From Rhodospirillaceae bacterium (GTDB taxonomy: Bacteria > Pseudomonadota > Gammaproteobacteria > Steroidobacterales > Rariloculaceae), in contig JAHEKF010000003.1 in NCBI GenBank assembly GCA_024638465.1, positions 42,446 to 106,445 of the forward strand: a stretch of DNA of 64,000 nt. Reading direction: 5' to 3'. Made by a program: the position numbers and the translations under genes. The notes below the pieces were generated by a model that saw only the letters and a list, made by a program, of their open reading frames with translations, did no database searches and had not been told where the DNA came from. Numbering within the stretch: position 1 is the stretch's first letter; each line of letters begins with the position of its first letter. Positions 40,857-50,202 of this stretch are shown here, in pieces.

Positions 40857-41744
40857 GTGTTTCAGGATCTGGTTGAAGTAGTGAACCTGCAGGTACTCAT
40901 GACGCAGGCCATCGAGTTCGTGCCGCGACTGCTGATCGCGATCGGCATCGTCATCGCGGCAGTCGTCCTGTTCCGGATCACGCGCATCGGCCTGGAAAAG
41001 ATACTCGAGAAAGCCGACTTCCAGCCGGTCCTGATCAATCTGCTGATCGACAAGCTTTACCGCTACACGATTCTGGCGCTCGGTTTGATCATGGCAGTCG
41101 ATCAGCTGGGCGTAAACGTCGCCGCGGCACTCGCTGGACTCGGTGTCGCGGGTATCGCCATCGGCTTCGCAGCGCAGGATTCAGTGGCCAACGTCATCTC
41201 GGGCATCCTGATTTTCTGGGACAAGCCGTTCGTCGTCGGCGACTGGATCAGCACGGAAGGTCAGTACGGCAAAGTAACCAATATCACTTTACGCACAACC
41301 CGGATTCGAACGCCAAAAAATACCTACGTGGTGGTCCCGAATAAACGGATCATCGACGAACTGCTCGAGAATCACAGCAAACACGGTGAACTACGCGTCG
41401 ATGTCCCGGTCGGGATCGCCTACAAGGAAGACATCGACAAGGCCCGCGACGTTCTGCTGGAGGCCGCGCAAAATATCGAACACGCATTGGATGATCCTGC
41501 GCCTGACGTCGTCGTCGACGAACTGGGCGGCTCGAGCGTAAATCTCAAGGTCCGGGTCTGGGTCTCCGAGGCGTCGAAGCAGCGCAAGACCTTCTTCGAG
41601 CTCACCGAAGCCGCGAAGAAAGCGCTGGACAATGCTGGAATCGAGATTCCGTTCCCGCACCTGCAACTCTTTGTGGACAACGTCGAAGACCAGATATGGA
41701 GCCAGGCGTCGAATGCATTTAGCGGGCTGCGCAAAGCGAGCTGA
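40857..41744 (+). CDS. MscS-family small-conductance mechanosensitive channel
   Basis: AGLGVAGIAIGFAAQDSVANVISGILIFWDKPFVVGDWI. Confidence 0.92.
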   Translation: MFQDLVEVVNLQVLMTQAIEFVPRLLIAIGIVIAAVVLFRITRIGLEKILEKADFQPVLINLLIDKLYRYTILALGLIMAVDQLGVNVAAALAGLGVAGIAIGFAAQDSVANVISGILIFWDKPFVVGDWISTEGQYGKVTNITLRTTRIRTPKNTYVVVPNKRIIDELLENHSKHGELRVDVPVGIAYKEDIDKARDVLLEAAQNIEHALDDPAPDVVVDELGGSSVNLKVRVWVSEASKQRKTFFELTEAAKKALDNAGIEIPFPHLQLFVDNVEDQIWSQASNAFSGLRKAS

Positions 41745-41803
41745 TAGCAGATCGTGATTGCGCGGCATCAATTTTTAACTGGAAAGAGAAAGGAGAACTG
41801 ACG

Positions 41804-41977
41804 ATGAGAGGACTATTACTGGTATTAGCGAGCACCTTCATGCTTTGGGCCTGCGAAGATCAGGGCCCGCTTGAGCGTGCCGGCGAGGAATTGGACGAGG
41901 CAGCGGAAGACATTGCCAACGGTGGCGAGACGCTGCAGAACAGACTGGATGACGCGGCCGACGAGGTACGTCAGTAG
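41804..41977 (+). CDS. Entericidin-like small lipoprotein (57 aa)
   Basis: MRGLLLVLASTFMLWACEDQGPLERAGEELDEAAEDIANGGETLQNRLDDAADEVRQ; AGGAG upstream; missing from the ORF track. Confidence 0.78.
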   Translation: MRGLLLVLASTFMLWACEDQGPLERAGEELDEAAEDIANGGETLQNRLDDAADEVRQ

Positions 41978-42002
41978 TTATTAGGAGGAACGTCCCTCCC
42001 CC

Positions 42003-42041
42003 TGCACGGCCGCTGCTCCCCCGGCGGCCGTGCATTTTTTT
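42003..42041 (+). terminator. Rho-independent terminator or attenuator
   Basis: tgcacggccgc-tgctcccccg-gcggccgtgca followed by ttttttt; perfect 11-bp stem. Confidence 0.9.
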
Positions 42042-42050
42042 GGTGAATCC

Positions 42051-43376
42051 ATGCCGCGCGCCGATACGCTAACGACAAGCATCTATGAGCTACTCGTCAA
42101 CGAGGAAGACGCGCGCGCCTGTGCCGATATTCCGGAGCGTGCGTGTCGTGAGACGCCCCGCAACTTCGTTCTGATATTGATCACTCACTTTCTCACGAAG
42201 GTGGGCGACGCGATCTCCAGTCCCAAAACGGTTTTATCGTGGGTTCTGGCCAGCGTTCAGGCGCCCCCGTTTCTTGTCGGCTTTCTGGTTCCGGTCCGCG
42301 AATCGGGATCGCTTATTCCACAACTTTTTATCGGCGGATGGGTCAGACGCCTTGCGCTCAGGAAGCACGTCTGGGTTGCCGGGGCAGTCTGTCAGGCTGT
42401 CGCCATTGCAGGAATGGCGCTCGTTATTATCACTCTCGAGGGCGCCGCTGCAGGCTGGTCATTGATCGGACTCTTGACGTTGTTCAGTCTTGCGCGCGGC
42501 CTGAGCTCAGTCGCGTCGAAAGACGTGCTGGGAAAGACAGTACCAAAGCGCCGCCGGGGGCAGCTGACGGGATGGTCTGCCAGCGCTGCCGGTCTCGTCA
42601 TTCTCGGCGTGGGCGCGTTCCTGCTCATGCCTGGGATTCAGGAACCGGACAACGCTACATTCGCAATCCTTCTCGCTGCCGCGGCAGCGCTATGGATTCT
42701 GGCTGCCGCAATTTTCGGCTTGATCGAGGAGTACCCCGGCGAGACCGATGGCGGCAAAAACGGCTTTGTCGATGCATTACGACGCGTCTCGCTGCTGGTC
42801 GAGGACCAGCCATTTCGACGCTTCGTCATTGCGCGTTCACTGCTGCTGTGCTCGGCGTTAAGCGCTCCATACTATGTGCTTCTGACGCGCGAAAACGTCG
42901 GCTCCCAGTCGTTTCTGCTCGGCCTGTTCGTGATCGCCGGCGGACTGGCGCAGCTGATCTCGGCGCCGCTGTGGGGGCAGTTTTCGGACCGTTCCAGCCG
43001 CCGCGTAATGGCTACCGCCGGCGCTTTGAGCGCAGCAGTTGGCGTCGTAGTCTTCTTCACCGCCAGCGTGCTTCCGGACGTACTCGCCCACGTCGCGTTT
43101 CTTCCTCTCGCCTATTTCGCGTTGAGCGTAGCCCATAGCGGCGTGCGCGTCGGACGGAAAACTTACGTCGTCGACCTGGCGGGCGGCAACCGCCGCACCG
43201 ACTACGTAACCGTCTCGAACTCGGTGATCGGGGTTGTGCTGTTGATCGCAGGCACGACGGGAGCGCTTACCAGCCTGATCGGTACGGCAGGTGTGATCCT
43301 CGTCCTCTCCTCGATGGGATTCGCGGGTGCTACGCTCTCGATAGGGCTTCCGGAGGTGCAGGATGGTGCAGCCTAG
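42051..43376 (+). CDS. MFS transporter
   Basis: About 12 TM segments; VSKDVLGKTVPKRRRGQLTGW-type loop; start at MPRADTL. Confidence 0.8.
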   Translation: MPRADTLTTSIYELLVNEEDARACADIPERACRETPRNFVLILITHFLTKVGDAISSPKTVLSWVLASVQAPPFLVGFLVPVRESGSLIPQLFIGGWVRRLALRKHVWVAGAVCQAVAIAGMALVIITLEGAAAGWSLIGLLTLFSLARGLSSVASKDVLGKTVPKRRRGQLTGWSASAAGLVILGVGAFLLMPGIQEPDNATFAILLAAAAALWILAAAIFGLIEEYPGETDGGKNGFVDALRRVSLLVEDQPFRRFVIARSLLLCSALSAPYYVLLTRENVGSQSFLLGLFVIAGGLAQLISAPLWGQFSDRSSRRVMATAGALSAAVGVVVFFTASVLPDVLAHVAFLPLAYFALSVAHSGVRVGRKTYVVDLAGGNRRTDYVTVSNSVIGVVLLIAGTTGALTSLIGTAGVILVLSSMGFAGATLSIGLPEVQDGAA

Positions 43377-44733
43377 CGACAACGAGCCGACCCGCGCTCC
43401 GCTCGAGAACAGCGTTCGACCGCTTGCTGAGCCATTTCGTGAATTCGTCCAGGCTCAAAGTGCGTCCGGCTGGACCCTTCTCGGCGCTACCGCCATCGCA
43501 ATTATCCTGTCGAACTCGGTTTTCGCGCCGCTGTATTTCGACATATTGCATCTGGAATTGGGTTTTGCCTTCGCCGACACGCGGTATACGCTGTCGCTGC
43601 AACATTGGATCAACGACGCGCTCATGGCGCTGTTTTTCTTTCTTCTTGGCCTGGAGCTGAAACGAGAGCTGATCGTCGGACAGCTCAGCGAGCTGCGAAA
43701 AGCGCTGTCCATTCTGCTCGCAGCGTCAGGCGGGGTTCTGCTTCCGGCAACGGTCTTTCTGCTGTTCGCGGGAGACTCGGAAGCGAGTATCGGCTGGGGC
43801 ATACCGATCGCGACCGACACCGCGTTCGCCATGATGGTGCTCGTGCTGCTCGGCCCGCGTATACCCGTTGCCGCGAGGGCATTCCTCGTCGGTCTGGCAA
43901 TCATCGACGATCTGGCCGCAATACTCGTGATTGCGTTCGGTTATACAGCCAGCTTCAACACCGCATTGCTCGTACCCACCCTGCTCATCATCGGAGTGCT
44001 TATAAGCCTTAATCTGTTCGGAGTCCGGGCCGGCCTGCCGTATTTTGTAACCGGCGCAGTACTCTGGATAGCTTTCTTGAGCCTGGGACTTCACGGAACT
44101 CTCGTGGGCGTCGTCGTGGCTGCAGCGGCCCCCGTTCGTCCTGCTATAGCCCGCAACACGTTCGTCGACCGAGTTCAGGACCGTCTTCGCAAATTCAAAC
44201 GCGAGCTCGACGAGGACACGGGCAGTATCCTCGAGCAACCCGAACAACAGGAAATTGTCGAGAACGTTCTCGACATTGCGGAGCAGGCGGCACCGCCGTT
44301 GACGAAATGGGAATCACGACTGGAGAAGCCGATCAGTTTCGTCGTGATGCCGCTGTTCGCGCTGGCGAACGCCGGCGTGATCCTGTCGATCCCGGCAATT
44401 GTCACGGCATGGACGCACGAACTGAGCTTCGCGATTCTGTTTGGACTGCTCGTCGGCAAACCCCTGGGAATCGTCACGAGCACGTGGATTGGAACGCGAG
44501 TCGGGCTCGCGGAACTGCCGGACGGACTGACGTTTCGTCACCTGCTCGGGCTGGGCGTGCTTGGCGGCATAGGATTCACGATGTCGCTGTTCATTGCCAC
44601 GCTGAGCTTCGGCGAGGGCTCGCCAATGCTTGAAATCGCCAAACAAAGCATCGTCGCAACGTCACTGCTGGCAGGACTGATCGCCTACGCCTGGTTGCGC
44701 TGGGCCTGTCCGGACAAGCGCGACGCGTTGTAA
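43363..44733 (+). CDS. nhaA: Na+/H+ antiporter NhaA (copy 2, with long charged cytoplasmic loop)
   Basis: GWGIPIATDTAFAMMVL, LAIIDDLAAILVIA; overlaps the MFS stop by 14 bp. Confidence 0.94.
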   Translation: MVQPSDNEPTRAPLENSVRPLAEPFREFVQAQSASGWTLLGATAIAIILSNSVFAPLYFDILHLELGFAFADTRYTLSLQHWINDALMALFFFLLGLELKRELIVGQLSELRKALSILLAASGGVLLPATVFLLFAGDSEASIGWGIPIATDTAFAMMVLVLLGPRIPVAARAFLVGLAIIDDLAAILVIAFGYTASFNTALLVPTLLIIGVLISLNLFGVRAGLPYFVTGAVLWIAFLSLGLHGTLVGVVVAAAAPVRPAIARNTFVDRVQDRLRKFKRELDEDTGSILEQPEQQEIVENVLDIAEQAAPPLTKWESRLEKPISFVVMPLFALANAGVILSIPAIVTAWTHELSFAILFGLLVGKPLGIVTSTWIGTRVGLAELPDGLTFRHLLGLGVLGGIGFTMSLFIATLSFGEGSPMLEIAKQSIVATSLLAGLIAYAWLRWACPDKRDAL

Positions 44734-44805
44734 GAATTTCCCTCCGATCTGCAATATTTGCGCGCGCACGCTTGCCGGCCTGGCCAGGTCCTGCTGCGCA
44801 GCGGT

Positions 44806-44821
44806 CGGCACGAAACTTGCT
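44806..44821 (+). promoter_or_regulatory. Candidate sigma-54 promoter upstream of SOD
   Basis: CGGCACG-AAAC-TTGCT, one mismatch to TGGCACG-N4-TTGCW; 48 bp before the ATG. Confidence 0.6.
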
Positions 44822-44868
44822 ACTGATAAACTGGCAGACGGCTTCATTAGCGAAGGAGGGCACCAGCA

Positions 44869-45678
44869 ATGAGCTACCAACTTTCGGACCTTCCCTATGC
44901 GTACGACGCGCTGGCGCCGCACATCGGCCCGCAGACTCTGAAGATTCATCACGGCAAACACCATCGCGCCTATGTCGACAGGCTCAACGAGCTGACCGAG
45001 GGCAATATCGATTCTGATGCGAAGCTGCAGCACTTGCTTGGCAAGGCCGATGGCGCGCTGTTCGACCAGGCCGCGCAGGTCTGGAACCATTCGTTCTACT
45101 GGCAGTCCATGTCCCCCGACGGCGGAGGAAATCCCGACGGCGAGCTCGCCAAAGCGCTAGCGTCGGCATTCGGCAGCGTCGAGCGTTTCCGCACGGAGTT
45201 CGCGGAGGCTGCGAAAGGAACATTCGGTTCCGGCTGGGCCTGGCTCGTGCAGGATCGTGACGGAAAGCTTCGGGTTATCAACACGTCCAATGCGGATACG
45301 CCCATACGCCACGATCTGACACCGCTACTGACAATCGATGTCTGGGAACACGCGTATTATCTCGATTACCAGAACGACCGCGGCGCTTACGTCGAGACCT
45401 TTCTAAAACACGTTTTGAACTGGTCGTTCGTTGCAAGCAATTTCACGACGGCATTCCGCGACATGATGCGGCGACCTGGCGAAATTTTCGAGGCGCCCGG
45501 AGATGTACTGGATCATCCCGCGCTGTCGAAAACGCAACGAATCGAAGTGTTACAGCAATGGCGTTATGATGCGGTTCAGCTGCAGGTCGCTGCTCAGGAG
45601 AATATGACCGGGGGCGAGCAGGGAGCCGGCTTTATCGAGAAAATCGACCAGGCGCTGACGCAGCTCGACCGGAACTGA
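44869..45678 (+). CDS. sodB: Fe/Mn superoxide dismutase with C-terminal extension
   Basis: LKIHHGKHHRAYVDRLNE, DVWEHAYYLDYQN, plus about 70 extra C-terminal residues. Confidence 0.93.
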   Translation: MSYQLSDLPYAYDALAPHIGPQTLKIHHGKHHRAYVDRLNELTEGNIDSDAKLQHLLGKADGALFDQAAQVWNHSFYWQSMSPDGGGNPDGELAKALASAFGSVERFRTEFAEAAKGTFGSGWAWLVQDRDGKLRVINTSNADTPIRHDLTPLLTIDVWEHAYYLDYQNDRGAYVETFLKHVLNWSFVASNFTTAFRDMMRRPGEIFEAPGDVLDHPALSKTQRIEVLQQWRYDAVQLQVAAQENMTGGEQGAGFIEKIDQALTQLDRN

Positions 45679-45843
45679 ATTCCGCTTTAGCTGCAGGGCG
45701 GCGCTGCCATCGCGAAACGCCGCGTTCCGGTATTCGGTTCGACCTGCGTGCCTGGCCTGTAAAGGGGGCATACGGCCGACACGGTGTGGGAGCATGAAAG
45801 TTGTGAAACCAGTTGATGGCGCGATGAGTTCTTTGATCCGGCG

Positions 45844-46914
45844 ATGAACGAGGCCGTACCCCGCTACAGGCTGATCTTCGTCGTCGCTCTGGCTTTGGCG
45901 ATTACTGCAGCGTTTCTGTGGATGATCGCAGGCTTCATTGCGCCACTCATCCTGGCTGCTTTGTTCACGTTCTTCCTGTTACCGGTCAAGGACTGGCTTA
46001 GCCCCCGGCTCGGCAATCGCGATGCCCTGGCCGGCATCGTCGTAACACTGCTCACGCTGTTTGCGATCATCATTCCCATGCTCGGCCTCACGGGTTTGCT
46101 GGTAGCCCAGGCGGTCTCGGTTAGCGAATCCGTTGCACCATGGGTACAGCAACAGGTCGCCGATTCAGAAGGATCGGTATCGCGTCTCCTGCCGGACTGG
46201 TTGCCCGGGCTCGGAGTCATCGCGCCTTATGAAGCACAGATCACCAGCAAGCTCGGTGAATTCGCCGGTCTGGTCGGCGGCTATCTGATTAACAGCCTGT
46301 CGCGCGTCACGCAGGGAACGTTGCTGTTTTTTCTCGGCCTCTTTGTCATGTTGTACGCCGTGCTCTACTTTCTCCGCTCGGGCCCGGCTCTCGTTGAGGA
46401 TTTTCTCGCCTGTATCCCGATGTCCAGGAAAGACAAGACCATGTTGGCCGAACAGTGCGCGTCGGTCGTCCGGGCAACCGTAAAAGGAACTTTCATCATC
46501 GGCATAATTCAGGGTGGGCTGGCCGGCGCCGCGTTCGCCGCGGCCGGCCTGCAGGGCGCCGTATTCTGGGCGGCCGTAATGGCGATATTGTCAATCGTCC
46601 CCGGAGTGGGCGCCGCGCTCGTCTGGGTACCGGCCGTGCTCTATCTCCTGGCCGTCGGCCAGACCTGGCAGGGCATCGCGCTTGCCGCATGGTGCGCGGT
46701 CGTGGTCGGCACGGCCGACAACGTTCTGCGACCGAAGCTCGTCGGGAAAGATACCAAAATGCCCGACCTGCTGATTCTCTTGAGCACGCTGGGTGGCCTG
46801 TCCGTTTTCGGAATCGTTGGAATCGTGATCGGACCGGTCATAGCCAGTATTTTTATCTCGGTCTGGGGTATCTATCGAAGCTCGTTTTCCGAAGCGCTCG
46901 GCGAGACCGAGTAG
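45844..46914 (+). CDS. AI-2E (PerM/UPF0118) family transporter
   Basis: Multi-TM; ATVKGTFIIGIIQGGLAGAAF, VGTADNVLRPKLVG. Confidence 0.88.
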   Translation: MNEAVPRYRLIFVVALALAITAAFLWMIAGFIAPLILAALFTFFLLPVKDWLSPRLGNRDALAGIVVTLLTLFAIIIPMLGLTGLLVAQAVSVSESVAPWVQQQVADSEGSVSRLLPDWLPGLGVIAPYEAQITSKLGEFAGLVGGYLINSLSRVTQGTLLFFLGLFVMLYAVLYFLRSGPALVEDFLACIPMSRKDKTMLAEQCASVVRATVKGTFIIGIIQGGLAGAAFAAAGLQGAVFWAAVMAILSIVPGVGAALVWVPAVLYLLAVGQTWQGIALAAWCAVVVGTADNVLRPKLVGKDTKMPDLLILLSTLGGLSVFGIVGIVIGPVIASIFISVWGIYRSSFSEALGETE

Positions 46915-46918
46915 CAAA

Positions 46919-47872
46919 TTACGGCTCAGGCGGCGAAGACTCCAGGGCCTCCCGAGCTTCCTGCGCTCCCCTGGCTTCGGCGGCCGCGCGTTCCTCCTCG
47001 CGTATCCGTGCTTCGTCCAGCGTAATCAGACCCTCAGCGATAAACCCGTGCGTTCCTCCTCGCGAATCTTCGAAAAATCCCACGATGGCGCCGCCGTCGT
47101 TTATGTCCGTCGCAGTCGTCGATACGGCTTCAGGAAAGTCGAACGTCGCAAAAACGCCGTCGCGATAGAGAAAAGCGTGATCGCCACTTTCGTTGCTGAA
47201 CCCGCCGACGAGATCCTCATCGCTATTGATGCCTGTAACGAAAGTCCGTGAGGCACCGGGAATATCGATCGGCTCGAACTCGTCAGCTTCGAACCGGAAG
47301 CCATGCATCACGCCGTCCTCTCCGCTATAACTGCCTACGATGTGGCCGAAATTATTCACATCTCTTGCGACCGTCTCGATCGCACCCGGATAGTCCACCG
47401 GTCGGAATGTCGCGATACGCAGCATGAAACCTCGAAGCCGGCCAGCCGAATCTTCGTAGTCGCCAACGACATCGGAGCGATCGTTCAGAGCCCGGGCTCG
47501 AGTGTGCGCAGCCCCGTCCATGTCGAGTGACGCCAATTCACCTCGCCGAACCCTGAATCCGCGATAACGTTCGTTCTCGTCCCGGTAAAAGCCGGATACC
47601 GAATCATGCAGATTGAATCCCGAAACCTGCGTCTCGGTCGCATCCGGATAATCTACTGTGCGATAGATACCGAGGGAATCGAGCGTGAACCCGAGCGTCT
47701 GGCCACTTCTGAGCGTGAAAGCGCCCGCAACGTCGCCGTCACGGTTGATCGCTTGCAGTGTCGTCTGTATCGAACTCGGAAAATCGACTTGTGTAAACCC
47801 CTGTGCGACAGCGATCTCAGTAACGCTGAACGACAGCGTTAACAAAAGCGTCGAATTGATGCTGAGCTTCAT
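46919..47872 (-). CDS. Exported HAF-repeat-like protein
   Basis: Signal peptide; repeats of the type FxxVDYPGAxETxxxDVNxxGxIVGxYxDxxGxxHGF. Confidence 0.7.
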   Translation of the reverse strand: MKLSINSTLLLTLSFSVTEIAVAQGFTQVDFPSSIQTTLQAINRDGDVAGAFTLRSGQTLGFTLDSLGIYRTVDYPDATETQVSGFNLHDSVSGFYRDENERYRGFRVRRGELASLDMDGAAHTRARALNDRSDVVGDYEDSAGRLRGFMLRIATFRPVDYPGAIETVARDVNNFGHIVGSYSGEDGVMHGFRFEADEFEPIDIPGASRTFVTGINSDEDLVGGFSNESGDHAFLYRDGVFATFDFPEAVSTTATDINDGGAIVGFFEDSRGGTHGFIAEGLITLDEARIREEERAAAEARGAQEAREALESSPPEP

Positions 47873-47888
47873 TGCGTTTCCCGTCAGT

Positions 47889-48815
47889 TCAACCGAACTC
47901 CGGAACGACCGGGTTTCGCAATGACCCGATCGATTCGATCGATGCCGTCATGACGTCGCCCGGCTTGAGAAAGACACCGCGGCCCATGCCAACGCCGGTT
48001 GGCGTTCCGGTTGCGATCACATCGCCGGGTTGCAACGTCAGAATAGTCGTTAGATAGGCAATCTGCTCGCGAATGTCATAAATCATCGATGCGGTAGATG
48101 CATCCTGCATCATTTTGTCATTGACACGCAGCTGGATTCGAAGATTGTGCGGATCTTCAATGCACTCCGCGGGAACGAGCCAAGGCCCCAGCGGTGCGAA
48201 GGTATCGAAGCACTTACCCAACAACCAGTCGGTTTTGAACGGATAGTCTTCGCGTTCATTCAAATCCCGTGCGGTCACGTCGTTAACGATCGTATACCCT
48301 GCTACGTAATCAAGCGCCTCTTCGACTGAAACATGTCGAGCATCGCGCCCGATAACGGCGGCCAGCTCAACCTCCCAGTCGACCATTCTGGAAGCGCTCG
48401 GAAGAACCACTGCAGCACCATGGCCGACGACAGAAGTAGCAGGCTTCATGAACATATACGGTTGGCGCTCGGCCTTGTCGGTCAGCTGCGTACCCATCTC
48501 GGCGGCATGTTCGGAATAATTAGCCGCCGCACAAAATAGTCTGCCCGCACGGAACGGCGGCAGGATATCGAGAGGACCTGGATCGAGTTCTTCGAGGCGC
48601 TCTGCATTCGCTGCCGCAGCTCTTGCCAGCTCGCTCAGTTCCGCAACAATGCCGGGCCACCGGCGCAGCATCTCGTCGACGCTATCGAATGCCGGCACGG
48701 CATCGAAATCCAATGCCTTCGCGCTGGCCTCGATGTCTACGAGCCGACCTTCAAGTACCAGTGCGGGCCGAACCTCTTCACCGCGCCTTATTGACGCTAT
48801 TCCGTACCAAATCAT
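47889..48815 (-). CDS. Fumarylacetoacetate hydrolase family protein
   Basis: CAAANYSEHAAEMG, VDWEVELAAVIGRDARHVSVEEALDYVAGYTIVNDVTARD, GDVIATGTPTGVGMGR. Confidence 0.9.
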   Translation of the reverse strand: MIWYGIASIRRGEEVRPALVLEGRLVDIEASAKALDFDAVPAFDSVDEMLRRWPGIVAELSELARAAAANAERLEELDPGPLDILPPFRAGRLFCAAANYSEHAAEMGTQLTDKAERQPYMFMKPATSVVGHGAAVVLPSASRMVDWEVELAAVIGRDARHVSVEEALDYVAGYTIVNDVTARDLNEREDYPFKTDWLLGKCFDTFAPLGPWLVPAECIEDPHNLRIQLRVNDKMMQDASTASMIYDIREQIAYLTTILTLQPGDVIATGTPTGVGMGRGVFLKPGDVMTASIESIGSLRNPVVPEFG

Positions 48816-48958
48816 GACAGATACCGCGCGCTTCTTTTGGCCTATTCCAAGACGATGGCCCGTCTAGTATATCGATGCTCGACAATTCCGGTTGCTTGCG
48901 CCCTGCTCGAGTGACGGGCGTGGCGGATCGAACACAAAATGCAACGATTGCACATAAG

Positions 48959-48974
48959 AGTGAAACACATCACA
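48959..48974. promoter_or_regulatory. CRP-like binding site
   Basis: AGTGA-aacaca-TCACA, 9/10 to TGTGA-N6-TCACA. Confidence 0.5.
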
Positions 48975-49032
48975 TAATTGCGTTCGCAAATGTCAGAACC
49001 TTCTCCGCTCTGCAAACGTACGAGATGGAGCA

Positions 49033-49260
49033 ATGAACCGATCTGCAAAACTCCAGTCTGAGTCGAGTTACGCGATGGACGATGAAGTAATGGAGGAAAT
49101 GGAGAATGCTGAAGCTACCGGGCTGTTTGAGTATGCCCCCGAAGCAGAGGACCTGACGGATGCCGACATTCTCGACGACACTTTCCTCGATGACTACGAA
49201 GACTTCGACGCGACGGACGTACTGGATCAAGAGTTCAATTTTCTCGCGGACGACGATTAA
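49033..49260 (+). CDS. Highly acidic small protein (75 aa)
   Basis: ORF ending LDDTFLDDYEDFDATDVLDQEFNFLADDD, downstream of a CRP-like site. Confidence 0.6.
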   Translation: MNRSAKLQSESSYAMDDEVMEEMENAEATGLFEYAPEAEDLTDADILDDTFLDDYEDFDATDVLDQEFNFLADDD

Positions 49261-49394
49261 CCCGGCCCGAGATCCGTAACTTCACCGGTTCCGGCGCCAA
49301 GAGCGGCGAAGCACCGCCGTTAAAAAAGAAATTTTTCGACGCATTACTCAGAATGTGTCACAAGCACTTCACTTAATCTCAGTTCGATACCAGA

Positions 49395-49410
49395 TGTGAC
49401 TCAGGTCACC
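49395..49410. promoter_or_regulatory. CRP-like binding site
   Basis: TGTGA-ctcagg-TCACC, 9/10 to consensus. Confidence 0.45.
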
Positions 49411-49719
49411 GCCGGTCAACAGGGTCTCCGCGAAACTTCGGCCGTATACGAGCAAGCCGTTCTTGCATACGAACGACCGGAAGATGAGAAACGCGGAACT
49501 AAAAATTATTACCAGCGATATCCCGCAACTCGCCGCAAGCGTTTCCGAAAAGCGCATGGCGAACCTGACCGCTTACCCGCTCGCGCGTCTGTGCGAGTGG
49601 TCGGCTCCACGACGGCAGCAGAGGCTCGATTCGAGCGAGAGCCCTAAAGACGAAGGCCAGGACTAGGCCCTGCTCCACGCCGACGAATTCGCGCAAAGCG
49701 CCGAACGACGCGACTCGGA

Positions 49720-50043
49720 TCAGGGGCTACAGGGATAAAGCGCTTTGAGACGCTCCAACACGGTAGCCGTAACCGTCGCGAGATCGTGATCGCCGTTTAA
49801 CTCCTGTTCCGCGAGGTCCCACAGGTAGTTACCGCTGATGTCGACATCAGCGGGCGGACAATAGAGACGTGCGAATCCCGGTTGCGTGAGTTCCGAGTCA
49901 ACCGCGTGAAACCCATAGGCTACGCCTGCTACGAGTAGTCGTGCGTTTCGCTGAGCGAGTCCTTCGATAGACAACGGCGCTTCCTGCGCCACCGCAGATC
50001 CGATCGTCATACAAACCATCGTGCTCGCTAACAGGCGTATCAT
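49720..50043 (-). CDS. Exported hypothetical protein, possible Rap1a/Tai-like fold
   Basis: Signal peptide MIRLLASTMVCMTIGSAVAQ; YCPPADVDISGNYLWDLAEQEL pattern; start moved from the ORF-track ATG at 50142. Confidence 0.65.
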   Translation of the reverse strand: MIRLLASTMVCMTIGSAVAQEAPLSIEGLAQRNARLLVAGVAYGFHAVDSELTQPGFARLYCPPADVDISGNYLWDLAEQELNGDHDLATVTATVLERLKALYPCSP

Positions 50044-50113
50044 CGGCAGATTCTCCGGAATGGCGCGATTGCCACGACCCGAGCCTAGCGCAAACGCGCC
50101 GAACCGCCCAGTC

Positions 50114-50140
50114 AAAAAAAAGCCCGGCGTTGAGCCGGGC
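50114..50140 (-). terminator. Minus-strand Rho-independent terminator without an obvious upstream gene
   Basis: Minus strand reads gcccggc-tcaac-gccgggc-tttttttt. Confidence 0.85.
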
Positions 50141-50202
50141 AATTCAGGGGGAAAGTATGAGGAGTACCGGAGCCCAAATTACGCCTGAATCGAAAGGCGT
50201 TC

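Noticed and set aside
49396-49666. Small ORFs (plus 49396-49647 and 49463-49666, minus 49369-49557)
   Set aside because: No recognisable motif or convincing ribosome-binding site; mutually overlapping, so not called as CDS.
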